Part shown: positions 17,524-26,818 of the stretch, in pieces
Layout: every line of letters begins with the position of its first letter
How positions within the stretch are numbered: the stretch's first letter is position 1
Assembly (NCBI RefSeq): GCF_002217755.1
Contig: NZ_BCFL01000019.1
Coordinates: forward strand, 310,001-374,000
Reading direction: 5' to 3'
Source: Streptomyces hyaluromycini
Lineage (GTDB): Bacteria; Actinomycetota; Actinomycetes; Streptomycetales; Streptomycetaceae
Length of the DNA: 64,000 nucleotides
Notes under the pieces: generated by a model
The model's input: only the letters and a program-made list of their open reading frames with translations
Databases searched by the model: none
Told to the model about the DNA's origin: nothing
Made by a program: the position numbers and the translations under genes

Positions 17524-19035
17524 TCACCCGAGGGCGGCCAGCACCTCCTTCGCCACCCGCTCGCCCGACCGCACCGCCCCGTCCATGAACCCGGTCCAGA
17601 ACGTCGACGTCTCCGTCCCGGCCCAGTGGATGCCGCCCGCCGGCCGGCGCAGCGCGGCCCCGTACTGGGTCAGCACACCCGGCGTTGCGTAGGCCACCGG
17701 GCCGCCCCGCGAGAAGCCCTCATTGTCCCAGCGCTGCAGCACGAAGGAAGTGGGTGATGTGGCCTTGTCGCAGAAGTAGTTGGCGTAGTCGGCCAGAACG
17801 GCGGCCTTGACGTCGGCCTCGCTCGCCGCGTCGTACGCCCGCATCTCGTCGGCCTCGATGAAGCCCATCAGGGCGCCGTAGGAGGCGTCCGGCGGGGAGT
17901 TGTCGAAGGTCGAGCGGACCACGCCGGAGTCGCTGACCGCCTGGCCGTTGAGGCCGTCGGCCCGCCAGAACGGGGTGTCGTAGACGGCGATGGCCTTGCC
18001 GATCGAGCCCATCGGCATCCGCTGGGTGAGCTGGTCGCGGGCGGCCGGGAGGAGCGGGTCGTAGCTGATCCGGGCGGCGAGCGGGGGCGGCAGGGCGACG
18101 ACGACGCGGGTCGCGTTGACCGTGATGCCGTCCGCCGTGACGACGTACGTGCTGCCGGACCTGACGATGGACCGCACCGGCGCGCTCAGTACCACCCGGT
18201 CGCCGAGGGTTGCGGCGAGCTTGATCGGGACCTGCTGGGAACCGCCGACGAAGCGGGACTCCTGGGCGCCGCCGGCGGTGTCGGTGAGGCGTTCCAGGGT
18301 GCCGGCGTCGGACTCGTCGCCGGCTGCGGCGATGTAGTAGAGGACGTAGAGCAGGGAGAGTTCACGGGGCTGGGCCGAGAAGATCGACGTGCAGGCCAGG
18401 TCCAGCAGGAACTTGGCGGAGGGCACGATCGCGTTGGCGTTCAGCCAGCTCTCGAAGGTCTGCTTGTCCCACTCGGCGGCCTTGGCGGCCGTCCAGGGCG
18501 CGTCCACCGGGACCTGCGCGGCCATGCTGTCCAGCTCCGACTGCACGATCGCCGCGTTGGCGAGACCGGCCGCGTCCACCGGCGGGACCGAGCCGAGCAG
18601 GCCGCTGGTGTCGTACGGGGTGCGCTTGCCGTCCTTGTAGAGGAGGTTGTTCCCCGTGTTGTAGGTGGTGAAGGTGGCCACGCCCAGGGAGTCGGCGAGG
18701 GCCTTGATGCGGTTCTGGGTGGGGCCGATGAACTCGCCGCCGCCCTCGGTGAAGCCGCCGTTCGCCAGCTTCAGGTTCACCACCCGGCCGCCGACCCGGT
18801 CCCGGGCCTCCAGGACGGCAACCGTCCTGCCGCCGGCCACCAGGTCGCGGGCCGCGGTGAGCCCGGCGATGCCGCCGCCGACGATCGCGACGTCGACGGT
18901 CCGGGAGGCGGCGGCCGAGGCCGTGCCCGCGGAGACCGCGGTGAGGCCGACGGTCCCGGCGGCGGCACCGCCGAGGAGGGAACGGCGGGAGAGCCGGGGG
19001 GAGGTCCTGGGGGAGCGCTGTCTTTCACGTGCCAC
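17524..19035 (-). CDS. Tat-exported flavin monoamine oxidase
   Basis: 503 residues. A twin-arginine signal (LSRRSLLGGAAAG, then a hydrophobic stretch ending at ASAAAS, about residues 16-44) precedes an FAD-binding GMC/amine-oxidase domain with VAIVGGGIAGLTAARDL and LEARDRVGGRV. The C-terminal flavin motif GGIHWAGTETSTFWTGFMDGAVRSGERVA fits bacterial monoamine or putrescine oxidases. It is likely exported folded with its FAD and acts outside the membrane on an amine. GTG start at 19035; no close ribosome site is obvious. No regulon operator precedes it, so it may be unrelated to its neighbours. Confidence 0.88.
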   Translation of the reverse strand: MARERQRSPRTSPRLSRRSLLGGAAAGTVGLTAVSAGTASAAASRTVDVAIVGGGIAGLTAARDLVAGGRTVAVLEARDRVGGRVVNLKLANGGFTEGGGEFIGPTQNRIKALADSLGVATFTTYNTGNNLLYKDGKRTPYDTSGLLGSVPPVDAAGLANAAIVQSELDSMAAQVPVDAPWTAAKAAEWDKQTFESWLNANAIVPSAKFLLDLACTSIFSAQPRELSLLYVLYYIAAAGDESDAGTLERLTDTAGGAQESRFVGGSQQVPIKLAATLGDRVVLSAPVRSIVRSGSTYVVTADGITVNATRVVVALPPPLAARISYDPLLPAARDQLTQRMPMGSIGKAIAVYDTPFWRADGLNGQAVSDSGVVRSTFDNSPPDASYGALMGFIEADEMRAYDAASEADVKAAVLADYANYFCDKATSPTSFVLQRWDNEGFSRGGPVAYATPGVLTQYGAALRRPAGGIHWAGTETSTFWTGFMDGAVRSGERVAKEVLAALG

Positions 19036-19220
19036 GTGCGTCCTCCGTCATGAGCGAGAGGGGTGGAGCCGGAAAGTTGAGCAGGGCTCACATTCTGGTC
19101 CCGGGCACGCGCGTGATGCTACCGCCGGTAACAAACGGCTCCCGTCGCATGCGTCACATGTGCAACAGGGTTGATACGTAGGGAGGTTGAGGTCTCCTAT
19201 GCCCTTCGAGGGGGTGCGGC

Positions 19221-20378
19221 CTACGCCACCCGGCGACGCTTGGCGACCGCCTTCGCGATCTTCTCCGCGTCGATGGCCATCTCGCGGAACATGCCGCTGA
19301 TCGGGTTGGTGTAACCGGTGAAGTAGAGGCCGGGGGCGTTCTTCGGGGTGCGGGCGCCGTGGGCGACGGGGCGGCCGCGGTCGTCGAGGACGTCCAGGTG
19401 GCCGACCAGGCCCTCCAGGGCCCGGACGTATCCGGTCGCGGCGATCACCGCGTCGGGGGAGACGCGGGTGCCGTCGGCGAGCAGGACCTTGCCGTCCTCG
19501 AAACCGTCGACCGCGGCCACGATCTCGACCTTCCCCCGCCGCACCGCGTCGATGAGGCCCACGTCCAGGATCGGGATGGAGCCCTGCTTCACCCGGCTGT
19601 AGAGGCCGCTGTCGGGGCGGGGCAGGCCGTGCGCGGCCAGGTCGGGCACGCTGACCTTGGCCATCGTGCGGGCCAGCCGGTCGACGAGGGCCGTCGGCAG
19701 CCGTCGTACCAGGACGGAGTTGTACTGCGCGGCCCAGCCGGCGGTGGAGCGGCGCATGATGTGCGGGACCGTGCGGACGGCCAGCCGTACCCGCGAGGCG
19801 CCGCCCTCGGTCAGGTCGACGGCGATCTCGGCGCCGGTGTTGCCGGGGCCGACGACGAGGACGTCCCGGCCGGCGAAGGGCTCGGCGTTGCGGTACGCGC
19901 CGGCGTGCAGGAACTCGCCGCCGAAGCCGTCCCGGCCCGGCCAGTCGGGGATGCGCGGGGTGTGGTTGAAGCCGGTGGCGACCACCACCGCGGAACCGGT
20001 CAGCTCCCGCCCGCCGGAGGCGTGCAGCAGCCAGCCGTCGCCGTCGGCGGAGCGTTCGACGCGGGAGACCTCGACGCCGGTGACGATCTCCAACTCGTGG
20101 TGCTCGGCGTACTTCTCCAGGTAGCGCACCACGTCGTCGCGGGAGACCCAGCGGCCGAAGCGGCGCGGCATGGGCAGCCCGGGGAGCGCGGACAGCCGCC
20201 GGGTGGTGTGGAGGCGGAGCCGGTCGTAGTGACGGCGCCAGGACGCGCCGACGTCGTCGGACTTCTCCAGGATCACGGCGCGGATGCCCCGGGTTCGCAG
20301 CGCGTACGCGACGGCGAGACCTCCGGGGCCGGCGCCGATGACGTAGACGGGCGAAACGGTGGGGGAAAACACGGCCAT
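19221..20378 (-). CDS. Flavin-containing monooxygenase-like NAD(P)-binding oxidoreductase
   Basis: 385 residues with two Rossmann motifs: an N-terminal FAD site VYVIGAGPGGLAVAYAL and an internal NADPH site VLVVGPGNTGAEIAVDL. VVVATGFNHTPRIPDW resembles the linker segment of FMO and CzcO-type monooxygenases, and the C-terminal ATGYV strand completes the FAD fold. Possible reactions are N-, S- or Baeyer-Villiger oxygenation. Start is unclear: ATG 20378 has no ribosome site, and GTG 20396 is a possible alternative. The 20379-20691 gap contains only a hairpin and presumed promoter sequence. Confidence 0.82.
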   Translation of the reverse strand: MAVFSPTVSPVYVIGAGPGGLAVAYALRTRGIRAVILEKSDDVGASWRRHYDRLRLHTTRRLSALPGLPMPRRFGRWVSRDDVVRYLEKYAEHHELEIVTGVEVSRVERSADGDGWLLHASGGRELTGSAVVVATGFNHTPRIPDWPGRDGFGGEFLHAGAYRNAEPFAGRDVLVVGPGNTGAEIAVDLTEGGASRVRLAVRTVPHIMRRSTAGWAAQYNSVLVRRLPTALVDRLARTMAKVSVPDLAAHGLPRPDSGLYSRVKQGSIPILDVGLIDAVRRGKVEIVAAVDGFEDGKVLLADGTRVSPDAVIAATGYVRALEGLVGHLDVLDDRGRPVAHGARTPKNAPGLYFTGYTNPISGMFREMAIDAEKIAKAVAKRRRVA

Positions 20379-20536
20379 GAGCGGGAGCGTAATCACGCCC
20401 CACGTTGATGGGTCTCGGTCAAGACCGGAATTGGTTGCGGATTGATCACACCCGTAGGAGAAGTGGGTGGGACTTGTGACGTAGCCCACCTCATCTGGCG
20501 GAAAACCGGCCGGAAACCGGTCCGAAAAGTGAAAGG

Positions 20537-20580
20537 CCCGTGACATCGGGCCCCGGTGCGCTGGGGCCCGACGTCACGGG
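20537..20580 (-). terminator. Long GC hairpin between hydrolase 3' end and FMO gene
   Basis: CCCGTGAC-AT-CGGGCCCC pairs with GGGGCCCG-AC-GTCACGGG around an 8-nt loop (44 nt in all). It lies about 110 bp beyond the stop of the leftward tannase-like gene, so it is a likely factor-independent terminator without a T-tract, as is common in Streptomyces. Confidence 0.72.
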
Positions 20581-20691
20581 TGGGCGGTGTCCTTAGACAG
20601 ACGGGAAAAAGGACACCGCGTTCGGGGAGGCTATCGCGGCTTCAAGAGGGCCATCACGATTGTGAGAGCTTCTTACTTCCGCGGTGGCCTG

Positions 20692-22314
20692 TTAATTCCG
20701 CTTGCCCTTCTTGCCCTTGCCATAGCTCGTCACCGTGCCGATCCAGGTGATGAAGTCGCCCGGGTCGGTGTTGGCGCCGTGCCCCTCGTCCCAGTAGTAC
20801 AGGTGGTTCACGTCGTCGCCGAGGTTGTCCAGGCGGGCCGCCAGGTTCGCGGAGATGACGTGCGAGGTGTCGGAGTCGCTGGTGCCCAGGCGGATCCACC
20901 AGTGCTTGGAACGGCGGTCGTTGACCTTCTCCACCAGGTGGTACATCGGGTTCATCAGGTTCAGCTTCTCGGGGACGTCGGCGGCGACCCGCTTGGTGCT
21001 GAGGCCGGTGGAGTCATTCTTCGCGCCGTACGCCGTGAAGTGGCGGGTCTCGGTCGTACCCGCTCCGAATTCATTGTTCTCGCCGGCCGACAGGTCGAAG
21101 GCGTCGAAGGCCGGGGTGTCCTTCTTGCGGGCGCCGACGTGGGTGAGGAAGTCGTCCCACGCGAAGGCGGCCCTGCCGCCGGACCAGGTGATGAAGGTGT
21201 TCTTGGCCAGGTACGTCTCGCGGTCCGAGTCCGAGAGCGCGGCGAGGTACCTGGTGGCCGACGGCTGGAGGTACTGCTCGACCAGGTAGTCGTCGTAGTT
21301 GCGGGCGGTCAGCGGGCCGAAGCCGGCCAGACCGCGCAGCTTCAGGCCTGCCTGGTACTCGGCGAACTGGGCCTTCAGGTCCTTGGAGACGGACTGGTCG
21401 ACCTGCTTGCCGGTGGCGAGGTCGTTGGTGCCCCAGTTCCACTCGTAGGCGCCGTCGGCGTGCTCCAGATCGGTGATCGGGCACCAGGCGCCGACCGCGA
21501 AGACCGCGTCCGAGGCGTCGGCCGCGCCGAGCTCCTCCAGGTACTTGTCGTAGACCGGGCTGTCGCCCGACGCGCCGAGCAGCGAGGACAGGGCGCCGCC
21601 CGCGCTCGTACCGGCGGAGACGATCCGCTCGGTGTCGCCGGGGATCAGGCCCTGGTTCGCCTTGATGTACCGGACGGCGGCCTTGAGGTCGACGATCGCC
21701 GCGGGGGCGGTGCCGTAGTACTCGCCGTCGGAGTTCTTGAGGGTACGGCCGCGGGCGCCGGGCTCGATCACGACGTACCCGGCGGCCAGCGCGAGCAGCT
21801 GGTTGCCGGCGGTGGCGCCGCCGGTGGTGTTGGTGTTGGCGTTCGCGTTGGGGGCCGCGCTGGTGGAGGAGCTGGGCGCCGCGCTCGGGGCCGCGCCGCC
21901 GCCCATCGCCGAACCGCCGCCGCCGACCGCGGTGGCGTCCGCGACGGAGGAGGGCATGTAGCCGCCGATCGAGTTGGCGAGCAGGATCGGGGCGTTCGCC
22001 GGGTCGACCGCCGTGCCGTCGATCTCGACCGGGGCGCTGACGATCAGGGACTGGTAGGTGGCGTCCACCGGGTTGGCGACGTAGGTGATCGCCTTCCAGA
22101 AGTGGTATGTCACATTGTGCTCGGTGCCCTCGGTGTCCGTGATCGTCGTCGTCAGCTTCGCATAGGCGTCCGCGTCGAACTTGAGGGAGTCCGAGGACGA
22201 GGAGGACTTGCTCGACGCCTGCGCGCTGAGGGCGATACCGCCGACTGCCGCGACACCGGCCGTGGCGCCGATCCCCATGACCACGGTCCTGCGCTTCACT
22301 GCCCTGTGCTTCAC
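20692..22314 (-). CDS. Exported alpha/beta hydrolase, tannase subtype B-like
   Basis: 540 residues. A signal region (KRRTVVMGIGATAG, then a hydrophobic run to AQAS) looks Tat-compatible. The serine nucleophile elbow is SAGTSAGGALSSLL (about residue 226) and a candidate catalytic His is in WDEGHGANTD near the C-terminus, the pattern seen in bacterial subtype B tannases and related esterases. A low-complexity Ala/Ser/Asn/Thr linker (about 131-165) interrupts the domain, as an insertion before GNQLLALAAGYVV. Predicted role: extracellular ester hydrolysis of phenolic or plant-derived esters. Start ATG 22314. Family is likely; substrate is not shown. Confidence 0.7.
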   Translation of the reverse strand: MKHRAVKRRTVVMGIGATAGVAAVGGIALSAQASSKSSSSSDSLKFDADAYAKLTTTITDTEGTEHNVTYHFWKAITYVANPVDATYQSLIVSAPVEIDGTAVDPANAPILLANSIGGYMPSSVADATAVGGGGSAMGGGAAPSAAPSSSTSAAPNANANTNTTGGATAGNQLLALAAGYVVIEPGARGRTLKNSDGEYYGTAPAAIVDLKAAVRYIKANQGLIPGDTERIVSAGTSAGGALSSLLGASGDSPVYDKYLEELGAADASDAVFAVGAWCPITDLEHADGAYEWNWGTNDLATGKQVDQSVSKDLKAQFAEYQAGLKLRGLAGFGPLTARNYDDYLVEQYLQPSATRYLAALSDSDRETYLAKNTFITWSGGRAAFAWDDFLTHVGARKKDTPAFDAFDLSAGENNEFGAGTTETRHFTAYGAKNDSTGLSTKRVAADVPEKLNLMNPMYHLVEKVNDRRSKHWWIRLGTSDSDTSHVISANLAARLDNLGDDVNHLYYWDEGHGANTDPGDFITWIGTVTSYGKGKKGKRN

Positions 22315-22475
22315 CTTGCTGCTCCTCGTATCCGGGCTCCTTGGCCTTGCGGCTGCGAACGTAATCTCGCGCCGACAAAATCGTCAACAATTTGCCGGGA
22401 TCTCATGGGGGACCCATAGAGCCATGGGAAATGCACAGGCTTTCCTCACCCGGGCCTAGGCTGCGCTTCGGGTTC

Positions 22476-22488
22476 TGACGTAACGTCA
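22476..22488. promoter_or_regulatory. Regulon operator immediately upstream of DUF35 gene
   Basis: TGACGTAACGTCA, one of the best palindromes in the set, ends 5 bp before the ATG at 22494. That position would block transcription start or early elongation. Confidence 0.75.
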
Positions 22489-22493
22489 GATTC

Positions 22494-22925
22494 ATGGATG
22501 CGACGAGTTCCGACGGGATACGCGCACAGCCCCCGCGATACGACCGCCCCGAACCGGACGCCTTCACCCGCCCCTACTGGGAGGCGGCGGCCGAGGGCCG
22601 GCTCCTGCTCCGCCGCTGCGGCTCCTGCGGCCGGGCCCACCACTACCCCCGGGAGTTCTGCCCGAACTGCTGGAGCGAGGACGTCACCTGGGAGCGGGCG
22701 ACCGGCCGCGCGACCCTCTACACCTGGTCCGTGGTCCACCGAAACGACCTCCCGCCGTTCGGCGACCGCGTCCCGTACGTGGCCGCCGTGGTCGACCTCG
22801 CGGAGGGCCCGCGCATGATGACGGAGCTGGTGACCGCCGACCCCGAGACCATGCGCGCCGGACTGGAACTGGAGGTCGCCTTCCGGGAGGGGGCCCCGGT
22901 GTTCCGCCCGGCACCGACGCACTGA
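22494..22925 (+). CDS. DUF35 OB-fold/zinc-ribbon acyl-CoA-binding protein
   Basis: 143 residues. The rubredoxin-like zinc ribbon is LRRCGSCGRAHHYPREFCPNC (two CxxC pairs, about 41-60) and the rest forms the OB fold with GRATLYTWSVVH. In mycobacterial cholesterol degradation, DUF35 domains (ChsH2) bind the lipid-transfer aldolase Ltp2 and channel acyl-CoA. This gene stands alone, but a second DUF35 and two Ltp-like proteins occur in the window, so it could pair with the Ltp at 27973. A regulon operator abuts the start. Function as a thiolase/aldolase partner is inferred. Confidence 0.88.
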   Translation: MDATSSDGIRAQPPRYDRPEPDAFTRPYWEAAAEGRLLLRRCGSCGRAHHYPREFCPNCWSEDVTWERATGRATLYTWSVVHRNDLPPFGDRVPYVAAVVDLAEGPRMMTELVTADPETMRAGLELEVAFREGAPVFRPAPTH

Positions 22926-23058
22926 GCCGGGCCGGCCCCACGCAGAGAAACCCCACCGGACCGCTGCCCGGTGATGCACGGAACCCCGCCGGCAGGCCGC
23001 CGGGCGATGCACGGAAACCCGCTGGGCCCTCGCCCGGCGCGCACGTTTCAATGGGCCC

Positions 23059-23658
23059 ATGGCCCTCACCGACGAACAGCCCGCCGCCCACCGCACCGAC
23101 CCCACCCCGCACGGTCACGGTCTGCGGCTCGGCCGCTGGGATCCGGACGCGGAGGCGCAGGTCGAGGCGTGGCTACGGGCCCGTAGCGACCCGGACTTCC
23201 GGCGCTGGAACACCCCGCTCACCCTGGTGACCGACCTCGCGGGTGCCCGCGCCGTCCTGCGCAGGCAGGCGGCGGACGACACGTGCGAGCCGTTCCGGAT
23301 CACGGACGCGGAGAGCGGTACGACCCTCGGCCACGTCGGCGTCAACATGATCGACCGGACGTTCCGGACGGCCCGGGTCGGCTACTGGGTGCTCCCCGAG
23401 GCGCGGGGCCGCCGGGTCGCCACCCACGCCCTGGCCCTGGCGGCGGAGTGGGCCTTCGCCGAACTGGACCTCCACCGCCTTGAGCTGGGGCACGCCCTCG
23501 GCCACGACGCGTCCTGCCGCATAGCCCGGTCATGCGGTTTCGCCTACGAGGGGACACTGCGCGGCGCGATGTTCGAGGCCGGCCGCAAGGACGCCTTCCG
23601 CGACGTACACCTGCACGCCCGCCTCGCGACGGACCCCGGAACCCCCCTGGAAGCCTAG
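23059..23658 (+). CDS. GNAT N-acetyltransferase (RimJ/RimL-like)
   Basis: 199 residues with the GNAT fold. Substrate side: LGHVGVNMIDRTFRTARVGYW. Acetyl-CoA motif A: LPEARGRRVATHALALAAEWAF (about 111-132), then LHRLELGHALGHDASCRIARSCGFAYEGTLRG, a layout typical of RimJ/RimL-type enzymes that acetylate protein N-termini or small molecules. It overlaps the 3' end of the convergent aminotransferase gene by 4 bp. The preceding 22926-23058 stretch has two imperfect ~33-bp copies around GATGCACGGAA and no gene. Target unknown. Confidence 0.85.
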   Translation: MALTDEQPAAHRTDPTPHGHGLRLGRWDPDAEAQVEAWLRARSDPDFRRWNTPLTLVTDLAGARAVLRRQAADDTCEPFRITDAESGTTLGHVGVNMIDRTFRTARVGYWVLPEARGRRVATHALALAAEWAFAELDLHRLELGHALGHDASCRIARSCGFAYEGTLRGAMFEAGRKDAFRDVHLHARLATDPGTPLEA

Positions 23659-24440
23659 ATCGAATCCCAGGGAACCTCGGCCCAGGCGGCGCGCAGCGCG
23701 TCGGTCAGGACGGCACCGTCGCCGGGGAAGGGCACGTCGTCGATGCCGGCGAGCGGCTGGGCGGGGCAGTGGGAGTAGGCCGCCGCTCCGGCGCGCAGCG
23801 AAGGCAGGTCGTCGGTGGTGAGGCGACGGGTCGACCACGGCACACCGGCCTTCGCCGCCCCGCCCTGCAGCAGCTGCATGGTGATGCCGGGCAGTACCGG
23901 GGCCTCGGGCCACACGACCTGCTCCCCGTCCCAGAACGCGACGTTCCAGATCGAGCCCTCGCGCAGGTACCCGTCCCGGCCCACGAACAGGGCGTCGTCG
24001 AACCCCGCCTCCCGGGCCCGGCGCCGCTGGTACGTCAGCCCCATGGTCGCCAGGTGCTTGAGGTGCGGCAGCTCCCGCTCGTAGACGACGGTGCGCACCC
24101 GCAGGGCCGGGCCCGGTGTGTCGGCCACGGGGGCGGTGACCGACACCATGACGTCCGGCGCCGACGGCTCCTGCGCACCGGGGACGACCGCCACCCGGAC
24201 CGACGCGGCACGCTCCCCGCGCACCGCGTGCCGGATGAACTCCCGGAGCCGGTCCGGGTCGCCGTCGGTCACGCCGAAGAGCTCACGGGAGGCCCCCTCC
24301 AGCCGCCCCAGATGCAGCTCCAGACCGCGCACGGCCCCGTCCCGCACCTGCATGGAGGTGAAGTGCCCGTAGTTCCGCGTCGCCACCCGGTGCAGGTCCT
24401 CGACGTCTGCCCGCCGGCCATTGATCTCCACGTTCGGCAC
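23655..24440 (-). CDS. Class IV aminotransferase family (PLP-dependent)
   Basis: 261 residues related to branched-chain aminotransferases and 4-amino-4-deoxychorismate lyases. Visible features are HLGRLEGASRELFG, the candidate PLP lysine in LKHLATMGLTYQRRRA and the phosphate-binding GYLREGSIWNVAFWDGEQVVWP, LPGITMQLL. The C-terminal half lacks a standard ADC-lyase signature, so the reaction is uncertain. GTG 24440 gives the usual family start (PNVEINGRRAD); an ATG at 24509 would collide with the divergent GNAT start. Likely cytoplasmic; no clear link to the neighbours. Confidence 0.75.
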   Translation of the reverse strand: MPNVEINGRRADVEDLHRVATRNYGHFTSMQVRDGAVRGLELHLGRLEGASRELFGVTDGDPDRLREFIRHAVRGERAASVRVAVVPGAQEPSAPDVMVSVTAPVADTPGPALRVRTVVYERELPHLKHLATMGLTYQRRRAREAGFDDALFVGRDGYLREGSIWNVAFWDGEQVVWPEAPVLPGITMQLLQGGAAKAGVPWSTRRLTTDDLPSLRAGAAAYSHCPAQPLAGIDDVPFPGDGAVLTDALRAAWAEVPWDSI

Positions 24441-24507
24441 CGCGCCATGCTGCCACAGGCGCCCTAATTCAGGTGCCCGGTACGGCGTTCGGACGGGATC
24501 ATCGACC

Positions 24508-25392
24508 ATGGCTCCCGAAAGAGGCACATCCGACTGGTACTTCACCTCCGATGTCGACGAATTCCTCGCCCACGCACAGGACTTCCTCCGCTCCCGCCCG
24601 GACCTGCACACCATTCCCCTCACCGTGACCGAGCAGCTCCGGCGGCGCGGACCGCGGGCCTACGGCGACCAGCCGCCGTTCTTCGGCCACCTGGCCCGGA
24701 GCGACGGCAGCGTGGCCGCCGCGCTGCTCCACACACCTCCGTACGCCCTGCACACCACCCCGCTCACGGCCGACGAGACCGCGGGGCTGGTCGACCGCCT
24801 CCTCGCGCTCGGCCACCCGGTGCCCGGGTTCTCCGCCGAGCGTGCCATGGCGGAAGCGTTCGCGGCGGAGTGGGAACGGCGGACGGGGGCGCCGGGAGAG
24901 CTGCGGGAGTCGCTGCGCCTCTACCGGCTGGCCGAGCCGAAGGCCCCCTCCCCGGCGCCGGAGGGCCGGGCGCGGGTCGCCGGCGCGTCCGACCGGGACC
25001 TGCTGATCCGTTGGTACGAGGGGTTCGTGGCCGACGCGGGCACGCGGGAGGGCCGGGACGGCGCGGACTGGGCCGACTTCCGGCTCTCCTACGACGGCGT
25101 CACCCTCTGGGAGACCCCCGACGGCACCCCCGTCTCCATGGCGGGCGTGACCCTGGCCGTCGCCGGCCAGGTCCGGGTCGCGCCCGTCTACACCCCGCCG
25201 GAACTGCGCGGCCGCGGCTACGCCGGCGCGGTGACGGCGGAGGTCAGCCGGGCGGCGCTGGCCGCGGGGGCCGCCGAGGTCCTGCTCTTCGCGGACCTCG
25301 CGAACCCGACGAGCAACGCGCTCTACCAGCGGATCGGCTATCGGCAGGTGGCCGACTGGGCGGTGTACGACCTCGCGGAGAAGGCGCCGTGA
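24508..25392 (+). CDS. GNAT-family acetyltransferase
   Basis: 294 residues. The N-terminal half is a divergent GNAT-like domain and the C-terminal half (about 165-290) is a standard one. Its acetyl-CoA loop is VYTPPELRGRGYAGAVTAEVSRAAL, followed by LFADLANPTSNALYQRIGYRQV, the usual FR47-like ending. ATG 24508 is chosen as the first supported Met; the ribosome site is weak. Divergent from the aminotransferase gene. Substrate unknown. Confidence 0.82.
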   Translation: MAPERGTSDWYFTSDVDEFLAHAQDFLRSRPDLHTIPLTVTEQLRRRGPRAYGDQPPFFGHLARSDGSVAAALLHTPPYALHTTPLTADETAGLVDRLLALGHPVPGFSAERAMAEAFAAEWERRTGAPGELRESLRLYRLAEPKAPSPAPEGRARVAGASDRDLLIRWYEGFVADAGTREGRDGADWADFRLSYDGVTLWETPDGTPVSMAGVTLAVAGQVRVAPVYTPPELRGRGYAGAVTAEVSRAALAAGAAEVLLFADLANPTSNALYQRIGYRQVADWAVYDLAEKAP

Positions 25393-25402
25393 GGACGGCC
25401 GC

Positions 25403-26074
25403 TCAGGGCCACAGCAGTTGCTTCTGCCACCCGCCGTCCTCCTCCGCGACGTACCGGAGCCGGACGTGCCGCCGGTCCGGGTCGCCCTGGAAGAACTCCG
25501 CCTCCTGCGGGCGCAGGCGGTAGAGGGTCCAGGTCGGGGAGGGCGCGGCCGGGTCGGTACGGGCGCGTTCCCAGGCCGCCTCCGACTCCTCCCGCAACTC
25601 CTCCAGCGAGGACAGGAGCCCGCTCTGGCGGCCGGTGAGCGCCGCCGCCAGGGCGCCCGTCGAGCGGGCGTGCAGGTCGGCCTGGCTCTCCTCGGACGGG
25701 GCCGCGGTGACGGGGCCCCGGAGCCGGACCTGGCGGCCCAGCACCGGCCAGTAGAAGGCCAGGGCCGCGTACGGGCGGGCGGCCAGCTGATGCCCTTTGC
25801 GGCTGGTCACGTGGGATGCGAAGGACCAGCCGTGCGCGTCCGCGCCGTGCAGCATCACGATCCTCACGTCCGCCCGGCCCGCCTCGTCCGACGTCGCCAG
25901 CGACACGGTGTGCGGCTCCGGCTGCCCGGCCGCCACCGCCTCCTCGAACCACGTGGCGAAGAGGGGGAGCGGGGCGTCGGGCGCCGAGTCCGGGTCGAAC
26001 GGCCGTAGCTCCGTGGTCCCGGGGGACCAGACGCGGAGCGACTTCAGGAGCGCGTGAAGATCCGTTGCTGCCAT
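25403..26074 (-). CDS. Pyridoxamine 5'-phosphate oxidase-like flavoprotein
   Basis: 223 residues of the PNPOx-like split-barrel family. FMN-binding stretches include DEAGRADVRIVMLHGADAHG and SFASHVTSRKGHQLAARPYAALAFYWPVLGRQVRLRG. The C-terminal WTLYRLRPQEAEFFQGDPDR matches the dimerisation part of PdxH, where RLxPxxxEFWQG is usual; here FF replaces FW. It could oxidise PNP/PMP to PLP or act on a related substrate. Start ATG 26074; the frame running to 26659 is not coding. It ends 10 bp from the convergent GNAT stop. Confidence 0.83.
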   Translation of the reverse strand: MAATDLHALLKSLRVWSPGTTELRPFDPDSAPDAPLPLFATWFEEAVAAGQPEPHTVSLATSDEAGRADVRIVMLHGADAHGWSFASHVTSRKGHQLAARPYAALAFYWPVLGRQVRLRGPVTAAPSEESQADLHARSTGALAAALTGRQSGLLSSLEELREESEAAWERARTDPAAPSPTWTLYRLRPQEAEFFQGDPDRRHVRLRYVAEEDGGWQKQLLWP

Positions 26075-26215
26075 GTGCCGAGTATCACTCGGTACCTCCC
26101 GCAGCCGTGCCATCAGCCACCTCGTGCGGCCGCCGGGCGGCCCTGCGGCCGAACACCGGGGCACAACCGAGCAAACCGCTGCGAACATCTGTGCCCCGCC
26201 TCCACACTGTCCGGC

Positions 26216-26683
26216 ATGAGGGGACCGAAGACCGTGAAAGTGGCCGTACGCCATGTAAACGGCGATGTCGGACGGCGCAGGACGCGGGCCGTGACCTGGG
26301 CCGCCCGCGACTTCCGGCTGGTCCGGCCGGCCGAGGGCCGGGACCGGGTCGAGCTGGAGTGCCCCGTCTGTACGGCGTCCGTCCTCGCCGAGGTCGCCGA
26401 CCACGCGCGCACCCGGCGGGTGCGGAACGTCTGGGCGGCCGTGTCGGTGGTCTTCCTCCTCGTCACCGTCGCCGCCCTCTCCTACGCCGTCCACGAGGGC
26501 GGCAGGGCCCTGCCGGCGGGGCAGTCCCTGCCGGTCCTCTTCCCGGCCAGCGTGATCGTCGCCTTCGCCGGGCTCGTCATGACGCCCACGGCGTGGGTGC
26601 GCGGCCGCCGCCACATCGGCGTCGCCCTCCTCGACGGCCCCGCGCCGCGCCGCGGCCACCGCATCGTGCCGGCCCGCGGTTGA
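26216..26683 (+). CDS. Hypothetical two-TM membrane protein with CxxC
   Basis: 155 residues, not recognised. A basic N-terminus is followed by VELECPVCTASVLAEVADHARTRR, with a single CPVC pair that could bind metal or a redox partner. Two hydrophobic helices follow (about 78-98 and 112-133) and the tail is basic. The ATG at 26216 is preferred because the codons upstream are not protein-like. Stands alone between the PNPOx gene and a repeat-rich gap. Confidence 0.55.
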   Translation: MRGPKTVKVAVRHVNGDVGRRRTRAVTWAARDFRLVRPAEGRDRVELECPVCTASVLAEVADHARTRRVRNVWAAVSVVFLLVTVAALSYAVHEGGRALPAGQSLPVLFPASVIVAFAGLVMTPTAWVRGRRHIGVALLDGPAPRRGHRIVPARG

Positions 26684-26714
26684 GCGCTCTGCTGGAAGTG
26701 CCGCGATGTGCCGT

Positions 26715-26756
26715 CTGCCGACTGCCGACTGCCGACTGCCGACTGCCGACTGTCGA
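26715..26756. repeat. 7-bp tandem repeat (CTGCCGA)
   Basis: Five perfect CTGCCGA units and one variant (CTGTCGA), directly followed by the dispersed GCGGCGCCGTCGTGGCTGG repeat core at about 26759. The unit length is not a multiple of three and no gene spans it. Confidence 0.9.
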
Positions 26757-26818
26757 CCGCGGCGCCGTCGTGGCTGGTCGCGCAGTTCCTCCCCCAGCCT
26801 TCGGCCGGGGGTACCCCC

